Source of the DNA: Burkholderiaceae bacterium
GTDB lineage: Bacteria; Pseudomonadota; Gammaproteobacteria; Burkholderiales; Burkholderiaceae
Direction of reading: 5' to 3'
Assembly (NCBI GenBank): GCA_947472645.1
Contig: CANJBQ010000006.1
Location: 48,116-112,115 of the forward strand
Length of the DNA stretch: 64,000 nucleotides
The position numbers were made by a program, and so were the translations under genes. Of the stretch, positions 1 through 9,193 are shown piece by piece; within the stretch, counting starts at the first letter, position 1; every line of letters starts with the position of its first letter. The notes beneath the pieces are model-generated. The model searched no databases. It saw nothing but the letters and a program-made list of their open reading frames with translations, and was not told the DNA's origin.

Positions 1-465
1 ATGCTGTGCAATATCTGAAACTCCTGACATCTCACGCACTGGAAAGGACCAATCTAAACTACAAGCCTTCGCAACACCAACTATGTCAGTCCCTAAAGAA
101 GTATGGCTTAATTGCATACCAGTCTCACCATAATGACCATTATCGAGAACCACAATCGTTAAATTTTTAATTTTTTGGGCTCCAATACTAGCCAAACTTC
201 CTAGGCCCATCAACTGTTCGCCGTCACCTGTGATGACTAATACGGATTTTTGAGGTTGCGCAAGGGCTAATCCCAAAGCAAGAGCTGAAGCTCCTCCCAT
301 AGCGCCCCATAGATAAAAGTTTTCATCTCGATCCCCCGCAGCAAATACATCATATGAAGGCGATCCTAATCCCGTCACGATCAATGCCTCTGGACAGGCG
401 GCAATTAACTCCTTAACAAATATTCGGCGATCTATGTCACCTTGATGCGTTGAAGTTAAATTCAT
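1..465 (-). CDS. TPP-binding C-terminal subunit of a split TPP-dependent decarboxylase (sulfopyruvate/phosphonopyruvate decarboxylase beta-like), partial at left edge
   Basis: Manual reverse translation gives MNLTSTHQGDIDRRIFVKELIAACPEALIVTGLGSPSYDVF...ITGDGEQLMGLGSLASIGAQKIKNLTIVVLDNGHYGETG, with the TPP motif GDG..N. The ATG overlaps the upstream gene's stop (ATGA). Not in the supplied ORF list because it is open at the edge. Confidence 0.85.
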   Translation of the reverse strand, partial: MNLTSTHQGDIDRRIFVKELIAACPEALIVTGLGSPSYDVFAAGDRDENFYLWGAMGGASALALGLALAQPQKSVLVITGDGEQLMGLGSLASIGAQKIKNLTIVVLDNGHYGETGMQLSHTSLGTDIVGVAKACSLDWSFPVREMSGVSDIAQH

Positions 466-1001
466 TGAACACCCCATTTCTTGCGACCTATTAAGCTTTG
501 TGATAATAATATTGCTACTGCGTCTCCTCCAACGAATGCTGCGTCAAAGCCTGCACTCACAACATCAGCTACAGATTCAGGGCGATCAGCACGGAGCACA
601 TTCACTCCCATCATTTCAAATGCCTCTTCTGTTACTCGCCCCATCGGTGTTTGCCATTGATTAAATTCAGCCCACTCACCACGCATAGTAACTAGTGTTA
701 AAAAGGGGAACCGACAATTATTAATTAACGAAAACATATTGACGCAGTTACCTACACCACTACTTTGCATCAATAAGACGGATCGCTGACCACCCAACCA
801 TGCGCCGCAAACACTAGCGACACCCTCTTCTTCCGTTGTAACAGGTACGCCTCGCATGTCTTTATCTTCTAAAACATGGCGAATGACCTGCGCGTGTCCA
901 GCATCTGGAACGTAAGCCACTTGACTAACACAGCCAGCTTTGAAAATTTGAAAGATTTCATCCTTCCATGGATGAACTAGAGATTGTTCTTTTGAGTCCA
1001 T
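462..1001 (-). CDS. TPP-binding N-terminal (PYR) subunit of a split TPP-dependent decarboxylase
   Basis: 179 aa; ...VTTEEEGVASVCGAWLGGQRSVLLMQSSGVGNCVNMFSLI, typical PYR domain of ComD/phosphonopyruvate decarboxylase alpha-type proteins; coupled to the next gene. Confidence 0.85.
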   Translation of the reverse strand: MDSKEQSLVHPWKDEIFQIFKAGCVSQVAYVPDAGHAQVIRHVLEDKDMRGVPVTTEEEGVASVCGAWLGGQRSVLLMQSSGVGNCVNMFSLINNCRFPFLTLVTMRGEWAEFNQWQTPMGRVTEEAFEMMGVNVLRADRPESVADVVSAGFDAAFVGGDAVAILLSQSLIGRKKWGVQ

Positions 1002-1136
1002 ATTTGTACCTAATATTTAAAGTTGAAGAAGTATTGCGTAAGTCTCTCAATCCGTCCAATAGAAAATAATTGGCGTAGGTATCCAATTTCGACATAATTA
1101 CTTTTCCCATTGAGAGTGAGCTTAAAATAACTTACA

Positions 1137-1151
1137 TAATTCAATGAATTA
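1137..1151. promoter_or_regulatory. Perfect 15-bp palindrome TAATTCA-A-TGAATTA just upstream of the LysR gene; candidate operator
   Basis: Read directly from sequence: 7+1+7 perfect dyad, 10 bp before the TTG start at 1162, in the divergent intergenic region. Confidence 0.4.
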
Positions 1152-1161
1152 GAGGCTTATT

Positions 1162-2091
1162 TTGGAAATCAAGCAATTACGTACCTTTTTAGCTGTTGCA
1201 GCTTGTGGAAGCGTCACACGTGCCGCAGAAAAATTACACATTGTGCAACCAGCTCTATCGAGACAAATTCAAATGCTAGAGGATGATTTGGGAACCCCCT
1301 TATTCCAAAGAATGGGGCACGGAATGCAACTAACCGAGGCAGGACACCTTTTAGTGGTCCGAGCCAAACGAGCACTTCACGAATTAGAACTAGCAAAACA
1401 GGAGATTTCTGCCTCTCCTGAAGCAATTAGCGGTACGGTGGTGGTTGGCCTGTTACCAAGCGTTAGTGAACTTTTAGCCGGAAAACTGATCAATTCATTG
1501 AAAACCCAATATCCCAACTTATCCATCCGCATCTTGGTTGGTTACGTTGGCTATTTACAGGACTGGCTAGCAAAAGATGAAGTGGATATCGCCTTGCTAT
1601 ATGCTCATCAAGCATCCCCATCCATAGAAATTACCCCTTTATTAAACGAAAAGCTCTATGTAGTGGGTCCTAGTTCTGCACAATTAAAAATAGATCAGCC
1701 TATATCCCTAAAAGATTTAAAGCAGCATTCATTTATTATGCCGACGCACCCACATGGGCTGCGAACTCTTCTTGATCACGCCTGTGGTGTCTCAGGCATA
1801 GAACTAAACATTACAGCAGAAACCAACTCGATGGATACCCAAAAAAGCCTTGTTGCAGCTGGTGTTGGTTACACAATTTTACCTGGAGTCGTGTTATTTG
1901 AAGATATTAAACAAAATAAGCTATCAGCAGCTCCAATTATTGACCCCGAAATTAATCGACAAATTTCATTAGCCCTTTCTGTGACTCGTCATCCAACCTT
2001 AGCAGTTCGAAGAGTCATCGAAGAATTAAAGTTAATTATCAATCAGTCTGTTTCTGAAAATGATTGGCCAGGTGCCACACTTATTCAATGA
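1162..2091 (+). CDS. LysR-family transcriptional regulator
   Basis: N-terminal wHTH MEIKQLRTFLAVAACGSVTRAAEKLHIVQPALSRQIQMLEDDLGTPLFQR; 309 aa; TTG start. Confidence 0.95.
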   Translation: MEIKQLRTFLAVAACGSVTRAAEKLHIVQPALSRQIQMLEDDLGTPLFQRMGHGMQLTEAGHLLVVRAKRALHELELAKQEISASPEAISGTVVVGLLPSVSELLAGKLINSLKTQYPNLSIRILVGYVGYLQDWLAKDEVDIALLYAHQASPSIEITPLLNEKLYVVGPSSAQLKIDQPISLKDLKQHSFIMPTHPHGLRTLLDHACGVSGIELNITAETNSMDTQKSLVAAGVGYTILPGVVLFEDIKQNKLSAAPIIDPEINRQISLALSVTRHPTLAVRRVIEELKLIINQSVSENDWPGATLIQ

Positions 2092-2178
2092 CCTAGAGTA
2101 AACCCTGATTGCGTTAGCTATGCTTGAATTTGATAGCAGGCCATGTTGATTAGCATTAGACTTGAAAACCTATCTTCC

Positions 2179-2198
2179 TTAGAATAACAAGATTCTAA
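2179..2198. promoter_or_regulatory. Inverted repeat TTAGAAT-AACAAG-ATTCTAA upstream of coxG-like operon; candidate operator
   Basis: Perfect 7-bp arms, 6-bp spacer, about 45 bp upstream of the first gene of the Mo-hydroxylase operon. Confidence 0.35.
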
Positions 2199-2243
2199 AA
2201 GAGACAATTTCATGCTCACACAAACTATTTTTCAAAAATTAAA

Positions 2244-2690
2244 ATGATATTAACTGGTGAAATACAAGTCTGTGCGCCAAGAGATGCTGTTTTTAACAAG
2301 CTAAATGATGTTCCATTTTTTGCCTCCTGTATCGATGGAGTAAGTAATCTTGAAAAAATTTCAGAAACGCAATATAAGGCAACTTTAACCACTAAAGTGG
2401 CTTATATTCAATTTAAGTTTTTAGTACAGGTTGAAATTACTGAAAATATATTTCCTGAAAAGATTACTGCTAAAACTGAAGGCAATCCCATCGGTATGAT
2501 TGGGCGATTATTAGCGATCTCATCGGCAACTTTGGTTGCGCAAAACGAAGAAACAATCATTCAATATTCAATTGACTTGAAGCTGACTGGGAAATTAGGT
2601 GGCATGGGTCAACCTGTATTACGCTCAAAAACGAAAGAACTAGAACAGCAGTTCGCAAAAAATCTTCAAGCCGCTTTTACTAACGTTTGA
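2244..2690 (+). CDS. CoxG-like SRPBCC-family protein
   Basis: 148 aa; MILTGEIQVCAPRDAVFNKLNDVPFFASCIDGVSNLEKISETQYKATLTTKVAYIQFKF, typical CoxG/CO dehydrogenase subunit G-like; first gene of coxGMLS-like cluster. Confidence 0.9.
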   Translation: MILTGEIQVCAPRDAVFNKLNDVPFFASCIDGVSNLEKISETQYKATLTTKVAYIQFKFLVQVEITENIFPEKITAKTEGNPIGMIGRLLAISSATLVAQNEETIIQYSIDLKLTGKLGGMGQPVLRSKTKELEQQFAKNLQAAFTNV

Positions 2691-2700
2691 CAAGGCTCTT

Positions 2701-3567
2701 ATGAAACCATTTGCACTACATACCCCTCAATCAATCGAACAAGCTATTCAATATCTTCAAGATGACAATAGTTTGGTCAAACCCATGTCTGGTGGAACAG
2801 CATTAATGCTAATGATGAAAAGTGGCGTCTATGAACCCGAGGCTTTAGTTAGCCTATCTAAGGTTCAAACACTTCAGGGTATTGCTATTGATACAAATGG
2901 TGATTTACAAATTCAAGCAATGACAACTCTCAGCGAAATAGAACATTCCCCAATCGTCAAGCAATATTTTTCAGTCATTAGCCAGACTATGAAAAAACTC
3001 GCCAACGTTCGTGTTCGGAATGTAGCTTGCCTTGGTGGTGCTTTAGCTCATGGCGATCCCCATATGGATATGCCGCCTCTAATGACTGTTTTAGGCGCTA
3101 CCTTAAAAATTAATAGTGCCTCAGGAACTAAAAACATACCGATCGAAAATTTTTACCTTGGTTATTACACAACGCTATTAAGTAGTGGGGAAATCATTCA
3201 ATCCATTACCGTTCCGGCTCTCACAAATCGCTATTGCTTATATTTAAAATGTACTACGCGCTCAGCAGATGACTGGCCTACTTTAGGAGTAGCTATCAAT
3301 CTTGGATTGAAAGGAAAGCTCTTAGACTCCCCTAAAGTAGTATTAAGTGCCGTTGTCGAGACCCCAACACGTTTATCTGAGGTTGAAGAATTCTTAACGG
3401 GAAAAACTCCAAGCGAAACATTATTTATTGAGGCTGGTGAGATTGCCGCAAGCCATATTGAGCCTGAAGATGATGCCCGAGGATCGGCTTCTTATAAAAA
3501 ACAATTAATCAAAGTCTATATTCGTCGTGCTATTCAAAATAGTTTGCAAGGGAAGGTTCAATCATGA
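2701..3567 (+). CDS. Xanthine dehydrogenase-family FAD-binding subunit (CoxM-like)
   Basis: 288 aa; PMSGGTALMLMMKSGVYEPEALVSLSKV... and ANVRVRNVACLGGALAHGDPHMDMPP (FAD-binding medium subunit signatures). Confidence 0.93.
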   Translation: MKPFALHTPQSIEQAIQYLQDDNSLVKPMSGGTALMLMMKSGVYEPEALVSLSKVQTLQGIAIDTNGDLQIQAMTTLSEIEHSPIVKQYFSVISQTMKKLANVRVRNVACLGGALAHGDPHMDMPPLMTVLGATLKINSASGTKNIPIENFYLGYYTTLLSSGEIIQSITVPALTNRYCLYLKCTTRSADDWPTLGVAINLGLKGKLLDSPKVVLSAVVETPTRLSEVEEFLTGKTPSETLFIEAGEIAASHIEPEDDARGSASYKKQLIKVYIRRAIQNSLQGKVQS

Positions 3568-5831
3568 CTAAACCACAACTGGAATTTGGTCGATCAATAC
3601 CAAGACTTGAATCTCGCCAAAAGGTTTCTGGCTCTGCTGAATACATGCACCATTTTAATGCTCCTGGGATGTTGTATGGGAAAATATTTCGCAGCACAGT
3701 AGCTCATGGAAAAATCATACAGATTCACACTGAGGCAGCAGCAGCATATCCAGGCGTACACTTAGTTGTTACAGGTGAAGATATTCAAAAAGTAATTCCT
3801 AGCCCCTACTATGGTCCAGCTTTTCTTGACCAACCCATCTTGGCGCTAGAAAAAGTACACTTCATCGGAGAACCTGTAGCCGTTGTCCTATCTCATGACC
3901 CTCACATTGCAGAAGCGGCTTGTCAACTCATTGAAGCCGAGTACGAAGAGTTAAATGCTGTTTTTGATGAAATGGAAGCACTTACATCTAGCGCTATCGT
4001 GCATGATGAACTACGACCCTCCGGAACATTTCCGGATCTAAAACATTTAATTGGTCGCAAAAATACCAATATTGCTTTAGATTTTCATCTCAAGTACGGC
4101 AATACTGATGATGCTTTTGCAAAAGCTGGTCGTGTGTTTGAACATACTTTTAAAACCCAACAAGCAATGCATACCCCTTTAGAGCCAATGGTTTCAATTG
4201 CAGTACCTGGCGATCAATTAATCACGATTCATAGTGCAACACAAATGCCTTCTTTTGTAAGGCTAGAAATTGCACGTCTGCTTGGTTGGCATGAAAACCA
4301 AGTAAGGGTTAAAAGTGCTCATTTAGGAGGTGGTTATGGCGCCAAAGTCTATATCAAAGTTGAAGCCCTTGTTACTGCCTTAGCTCTTATTACAAAAGTT
4401 CCCGTCAAAATCTCCTTAACCATGGAAGAACAGTTTTATACCATCAGTAAACATGCGACAACCTTCAAAATGAAAAGTGCTGTCGATGATTCGGGGCGGA
4501 TTATTGCAAGAGACTGCAAGGTATATTGGAATGGCGGCGCTTATGCAGATATCGGTCCACGCGTAGCTCAAAAATCTGGATTTACTGCGGCAGGTCCTTA
4601 CGATATTAATAATGTTTCCATCGACTCTTTTGAAATCTATACCAATCGACCGCCAGCAGGTGCTCTAAGAGGGTTTGGTATTCCACAACTAGTATGGGCT
4701 TATGAGTGCCATACAGATATGCTCGCCCATGAATTAAAAATGGACCCTATAAAGTTTCGTCAATTAAATTTGTTACGAAACGGTGCAAAGCAAGCCACAG
4801 GTACAGTGATTACTCATATGGAATCAGACCTTGTACTAGATACTTTGGCGAAAAAAATGAATTGGGATCAAAGCTTTGATCGAGGTTCAGGAACAATTCG
4901 CAAAGGCAGAGGAGTTGCGATTGGCTTTAAAGCCTCAGTCTCTCCAACAACATCAACAGCACTTGTTACTATTCACGGTGATGGCAGTTGTCAATTGTCA
5001 ATGAGTACTGTTGATATGGGGCAAGGTTCAGATACTGGTATGGCACAAATTGCAGCGCATACCTTAGGGATACCAACAGAATCGATTAAAGTCATCCGAC
5101 CTGATACTGATATCACTCCTTATGATATGGGCACACTTGGATCACGCTCCACTTTTCATATGGGAAATGCAGTCAAGCTTGCCGCACAAGATGTTTTGGA
5201 CAAGTTAAAAGTTATGGTGAAAAAAGCTGGTTTAGATGAATCGATACAACATCTACCAAGTGTTATTTTACAAAAAACCTATGGTATGCAAGCTGGAACT
5301 GTAGTTGGTTTTGGTAGCTACAAACCAACCTATGCCCCTACTGATCCTGCTACTGGAGCATCTACTAACGTCACTCCTTTTTGGATGGTTGGTGCTAGTG
5401 GTGTCGAAGTAGAGGTTGATACCGAAACTGGTCATGTCCGTATAACGAATTTGATTAACGTGGCTGATGCAGGTGAGTTAATCAATCCTAAGATTGCATC
5501 TACTCAAGTGTCAGGAGCTGCGATTATGCAATGTGGCTTTACCTTTACAGAAGAAATGCTGTTTGATGAAGGTCAACTCACCAATGCATCCTTTGCTGAT
5601 TATAAAATTCCAGGGATTCATGACGTCAATTTCTCAATGGAAAATATTTGCGTAACAGCGTCGCACAAGGAAGGTCCATATGGCGCAAAAGGTATTGGAG
5701 AAACAGGTACTTTTGGGGTTTCCCCCGCGGTATCTAACGCCATATTTGATGCAGTTGGTGTGCGCATTACCAGCCTACCCATCACTCCAGAAAAAGTTTT
5801 TCAAGCATTGCTAGAAAAAAGTAAAGGCTAA
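3564..5831 (+). CDS. Xanthine dehydrogenase-family molybdopterin-binding subunit (CoxL-like fold, not a CO-dehydrogenase-type active-site loop)
   Basis: 755 aa; GGGYGAK, RPPAGALRGFGIPQ, GPYGAKGIGETGTFGVSPAVSNAI (Mo-site Glu motif GxGE). Start overlaps the upstream stop by 4 bp. Confidence 0.95.
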   Translation: MTKPQLEFGRSIPRLESRQKVSGSAEYMHHFNAPGMLYGKIFRSTVAHGKIIQIHTEAAAAYPGVHLVVTGEDIQKVIPSPYYGPAFLDQPILALEKVHFIGEPVAVVLSHDPHIAEAACQLIEAEYEELNAVFDEMEALTSSAIVHDELRPSGTFPDLKHLIGRKNTNIALDFHLKYGNTDDAFAKAGRVFEHTFKTQQAMHTPLEPMVSIAVPGDQLITIHSATQMPSFVRLEIARLLGWHENQVRVKSAHLGGGYGAKVYIKVEALVTALALITKVPVKISLTMEEQFYTISKHATTFKMKSAVDDSGRIIARDCKVYWNGGAYADIGPRVAQKSGFTAAGPYDINNVSIDSFEIYTNRPPAGALRGFGIPQLVWAYECHTDMLAHELKMDPIKFRQLNLLRNGAKQATGTVITHMESDLVLDTLAKKMNWDQSFDRGSGTIRKGRGVAIGFKASVSPTTSTALVTIHGDGSCQLSMSTVDMGQGSDTGMAQIAAHTLGIPTESIKVIRPDTDITPYDMGTLGSRSTFHMGNAVKLAAQDVLDKLKVMVKKAGLDESIQHLPSVILQKTYGMQAGTVVGFGSYKPTYAPTDPATGASTNVTPFWMVGASGVEVEVDTETGHVRITNLINVADAGELINPKIASTQVSGAAIMQCGFTFTEEMLFDEGQLTNASFADYKIPGIHDVNFSMENICVTASHKEGPYGAKGIGETGTFGVSPAVSNAIFDAVGVRITSLPITPEKVFQALLEKSKG

Positions 5832-5836
5832 TTTTT

Positions 5837-6319
5837 ATGACAACCAGCAAAATTATTTCTTTCCATCTCAATGGTAATCCCGTAACTATTGAGGTAGAAA
5901 ATCATTTAAATACCGTTGAACTATTAAACCAGTTTCAATTAAAAGGGGCTCGCGAAAGTTGTGGCCAAGGACTGTGCGGTGCATGCACTATTTTGGTTGA
6001 TGAGCTTGCCGTTTCAGGATGCTTAACCCCCGCTGTCATGCTTGATGGTAAGTCAGTTAAAACGGTTGAAAGTCTTAGCGCAATCAATGAAAAACTACAC
6101 CCGATTCAAGAAGCATTTATCGAGCAAGGCGCTTTTCAGTGTGGCTTTTGTACGCCGGGTTTTATTATGATGACAAAACATCTTTTAGATTTAAATCCGC
6201 ATCCTACCGATGAAGAAATACGTGACTTTTTTGCTGGAAATCTATGTCGTTGCGGCACCTATCCTGAAATCATTGCCGCGGTTCATCAAGCAGCTCAAAT
6301 ACTATCCCATTCTTCTTAA
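5837..6319 (+). CDS. 2Fe-2S subunit of Mo hydroxylase (CoxS-like)
   Basis: 160 aa; CGQGLCGACTILVD...C and CGFCTPGFIMM...NLCRCGTY (two [2Fe-2S] motifs). Confidence 0.96.
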   Translation: MTTSKIISFHLNGNPVTIEVENHLNTVELLNQFQLKGARESCGQGLCGACTILVDELAVSGCLTPAVMLDGKSVKTVESLSAINEKLHPIQEAFIEQGAFQCGFCTPGFIMMTKHLLDLNPHPTDEEIRDFFAGNLCRCGTYPEIIAAVHQAAQILSHSS

Positions 6320-6326
6320 GGTTTTT

Positions 6327-7805
6327 ATGCAAACATATGATCTTTTCATTGGGGGCAAATCTACCGCTCCATTATCCGGCAACTATTTTGATAGTTTCAA
6401 TCCATTTACTGGAGAGGTATGGGCCAAAGTCGCTCAGGGCAATGCTCAAGATGTAAATGCCGCAGTTCAGGTTGCGCATCAAGCTTTTTCTGAAGGGGCT
6501 TGGGCTAATTTGACGGCTACGCAACGTGGTTTACTGCTTCACAAACTAGGAGACCTTGTTCAGCGTGATGCTAGGGAGCTAGCAACGATTGAAGTAAAAG
6601 ACAACGGAAAACTTTTTGCTGAGATGTTTGGGCAATTAAATTACATTCCTCAATGGTTTTATTATTACGGCGGGCTGGCCGATAAAATTGAAGGTGCGGT
6701 CATACCTCTTGATAAAAAAGGTTTCTTTAGCTTTACTCGTAAAGAAGCTCTTGGCGTTGTTGCTGTCATCACGCCATGGAACTCCCCTCTCATGCTGACA
6801 GCTTGGAAAATTGCTCCTGCTTTAGCTGCTGGATGTACTGTTGTCATCAAGCCCTCAGAGTTTACTTCGGCTTCACTGCTGCATTTTGTGAAGCTTTTCG
6901 AAGAAGCTGGGTTTCCTCCTGGTGTCGTTAATGTGGTTACTGGCTTTGGTAAGGATGTAGGTACTCCGTTAGTAGAGCATCCATTGGTGAGAAAAATTAC
7001 ATTCACAGGATCTGATACCACTGGAAAACTCATTAACCAACAAGCAGCAGCCCATTTAAAACATATTAGCCTTGAACTTGGTGGTAAGTCTCCAAATATT
7101 ATTTTTTCAGATGCGAATATTGCAGATGCTGTGAACGGTGCTGTAGCTGGTATTTTTGCAGCAACTGGGCAAACTTGTATTGCTGGATCACGCCTACTCG
7201 TCCAAGATTCTATTTATGATGAGGTAATTGAAAAATTAGTTGCCCTTGCTAAAACCGCAAAAATGGGTGACCCAATGAGTAGCGATACGCAAATTGGTCC
7301 CGTTACAACACGTCCACAATATGAAAAAGTATTAAGCTATATTGATATCGCTAAAAATGAAGGTGCCAAGTTGCTAATGGGAGGGAGTGCAGCCACTCGT
7401 CCTGAGTGTGGAAACGGTTGGTTTGTGGAGCCGACTATTTTTGGTCAAGTAGATAACAAAATGCGAATCGCGCAAGAGGAAGTTTTTGGTCCCGTCCTCT
7501 CCATTATTCGTTTTAAGGATGAAGATGAAGCTGTAAAGATTGCCAACGATACTAAATTTGGATTAGGTGCAGGTGTATGGACTAGTGATATTAGTCGTGC
7601 TTTTAGAATGTCTGAAAAAATCAAATCGGGAACCGTTTGGGTCAATACCTACCGTGCCGTTAGTTTTATGGCGCCATTTGGAGGTTTTAAAGATTCCGGT
7701 TTAGGGCGAGAAAATGGCATTGAAGCCATTCATGCTTATCTACAGACGAAATGTGTTTGGATTAATACTGGGGCCCCTAGCGCTAATCCATTTACAATGC
7801 GCTAA
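6327..7805 (+). CDS. NAD(P)-dependent aldehyde dehydrogenase
   Basis: Start chosen at MQTYDLFIGGKS (39 codons inside the supplied ORF). VVAVITPWNSPLMLTAWKIAPALAAGCTVVIKPSE, FTGSDTTGK, LELGGKSPNI, GQTCIAGSR. Confidence 0.95.
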   Translation: MQTYDLFIGGKSTAPLSGNYFDSFNPFTGEVWAKVAQGNAQDVNAAVQVAHQAFSEGAWANLTATQRGLLLHKLGDLVQRDARELATIEVKDNGKLFAEMFGQLNYIPQWFYYYGGLADKIEGAVIPLDKKGFFSFTRKEALGVVAVITPWNSPLMLTAWKIAPALAAGCTVVIKPSEFTSASLLHFVKLFEEAGFPPGVVNVVTGFGKDVGTPLVEHPLVRKITFTGSDTTGKLINQQAAAHLKHISLELGGKSPNIIFSDANIADAVNGAVAGIFAATGQTCIAGSRLLVQDSIYDEVIEKLVALAKTAKMGDPMSSDTQIGPVTTRPQYEKVLSYIDIAKNEGAKLLMGGSAATRPECGNGWFVEPTIFGQVDNKMRIAQEEVFGPVLSIIRFKDEDEAVKIANDTKFGLGAGVWTSDISRAFRMSEKIKSGTVWVNTYRAVSFMAPFGGFKDSGLGRENGIEAIHAYLQTKCVWINTGAPSANPFTMR

Positions 7806-7828
7806 ATGACTATTCAGTACAAATTTCA

Positions 7829-9136
7829 GTGATCACACTTCCCGCTCGTCTCACCGAATTACAAGCTATGATTCAGCAAGGCTTGGTAGATCCTATTGCC
7901 GCACTTCATCATCAATATGCTCAGATTAGTGTCTTGGACGAAAAGTTTCATGCCGTCGTAAAAACTTTTCCGCCAAATGTTGGCCAAAAAGGCCCCTTAT
8001 TAGGTGTTGGTTTTGCACATAAAGACCTATTTAATCTGCGTGATCGAGAACCTGGCTTTGGCCATCACGCTGGCATTGAAAATACCTCAACGACCATGGC
8101 TGAAGTGATTCAGCAATTAGAGCAGGCTGGGGCATCACATCTCGCCGCTCTAGTGATGGCGCCTTATGCGTGTGGTGCAACTTCTCAAAACCCTAACTTT
8201 CCAAGAAGCATCAATCCACTCAACGAAATTTATGCGGTTGGAGGTTCATCCAGTGGAAGTGCAATAGCCGTAGCTTCCAAAATGTCCTATGTTTCTCTCG
8301 GAAGTGATACTACGGGTTCCGTACGAATACCGTCAGCTACTTGCGGTATTACCGGACTCAAGACCACTGCTGGACTAATTAGTCTTAAAGGTGTTAACCC
8401 ACTGTCAAAATCCTTAGACACCATCGGTATCTTAGGAAGATATGCAAAAGACATGCAAGTAATATTAGAAATTATTGCAAGCCACCCTTTGGATAAACCT
8501 ATTCAGTCTCCCCGGATCAGTTCGTGGCTACCTAAAAACATGATTGATCCATTAGTATCTTCAAGCATTGAACAATTTCTACTGAGTTTTAAATCTATTA
8601 AGCCCATAGATTTGACTGAATTTAAGGCTCTATGTGATGCTACAAATATAGTAATGGCATATGAAATTAGTACTCAATACGCCAAAGAAATTGCTTCAGA
8701 AAATCCACCAAAAGGTCTTAAATCTGTTGGAAAAATTGCCCAATCAATCTCTCTTGCTCAATATGAGCAAGTCATTCACTCTCGTCAACAACAATCCGAA
8801 TCATTTATCGAAAAATATCTATCAACATCTGATATTTTGCTGATACCCTGCCTTGGTCAATCACTGCCAAACTGGGGATCAGTCGAAATCGGTCACCCTG
8901 ACTTTTCTAGAGAGGCTTACTTGAGCTTATTTCAGTTTATGGGGTTTGTTAACCTCCTAGGCCTACCTTCTATCAGCTTTCCAATTGGAGATGATTCACG
9001 AGGGCGCCCAGTGAGTATTCAAGCTATTGCTCGCCCTCTTCAAGAGAAGACATTGCTAGATTTTGCCCATCAAATGGAACAACAATTATTTGATGGAAAT
9101 TGCTATATCGATCAATTCCATCACGATAGATCTTGA
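7829..9136 (+). CDS. Amidase (amidase signature family)
   Basis: 435 aa; GVGFAHKDLF (Lys), VGGSSSGSAIAVASKMSYVSLGSDTTGSVRIPSATCGITGLKTT (Ser-Ser-Lys amidase signature). GTG start. Confidence 0.93.
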   Translation: MITLPARLTELQAMIQQGLVDPIAALHHQYAQISVLDEKFHAVVKTFPPNVGQKGPLLGVGFAHKDLFNLRDREPGFGHHAGIENTSTTMAEVIQQLEQAGASHLAALVMAPYACGATSQNPNFPRSINPLNEIYAVGGSSSGSAIAVASKMSYVSLGSDTTGSVRIPSATCGITGLKTTAGLISLKGVNPLSKSLDTIGILGRYAKDMQVILEIIASHPLDKPIQSPRISSWLPKNMIDPLVSSSIEQFLLSFKSIKPIDLTEFKALCDATNIVMAYEISTQYAKEIASENPPKGLKSVGKIAQSISLAQYEQVIHSRQQQSESFIEKYLSTSDILLIPCLGQSLPNWGSVEIGHPDFSREAYLSLFQFMGFVNLLGLPSISFPIGDDSRGRPVSIQAIARPLQEKTLLDFAHQMEQQLFDGNCYIDQFHHDRS

Positions 9137-9193
9137 GGCTTTAAAATAGCTAAATACTATATTCAATAAATATCAACATAAAGGACATACCTC

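Noticed and set aside
1214-1426. Minus-strand 70-aa ORF inside lysR, and similar 60-120 aa antisense or out-of-frame ORFs in the track
   Set aside because: All lie inside well-supported CDSs, show no recognisable domain and are expected by chance at this composition.
2244-6319. Annotating the cluster as aerobic carbon monoxide dehydrogenase
   Set aside because: Subunit layout is similar, but the large-subunit loop lacks the CO-dehydrogenase Cys motif, so only a generic Mo-hydroxylase call is supported.
6210-6326. Extended N-terminus of the aldehyde dehydrogenase ORF (MKKYVTFLLEIYVVAAPILKS...)
   Set aside because: It overlaps the CoxS 3' end out of frame; the ATG at 6327 gives the standard ALDH N-terminus, so the extension is not real.
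8661-8843. 60-aa ORF in the amidase gene on the same strand
   Set aside because: Out of frame within the amidase, low-complexity K/L-rich translation, no ribosome-binding evidence.
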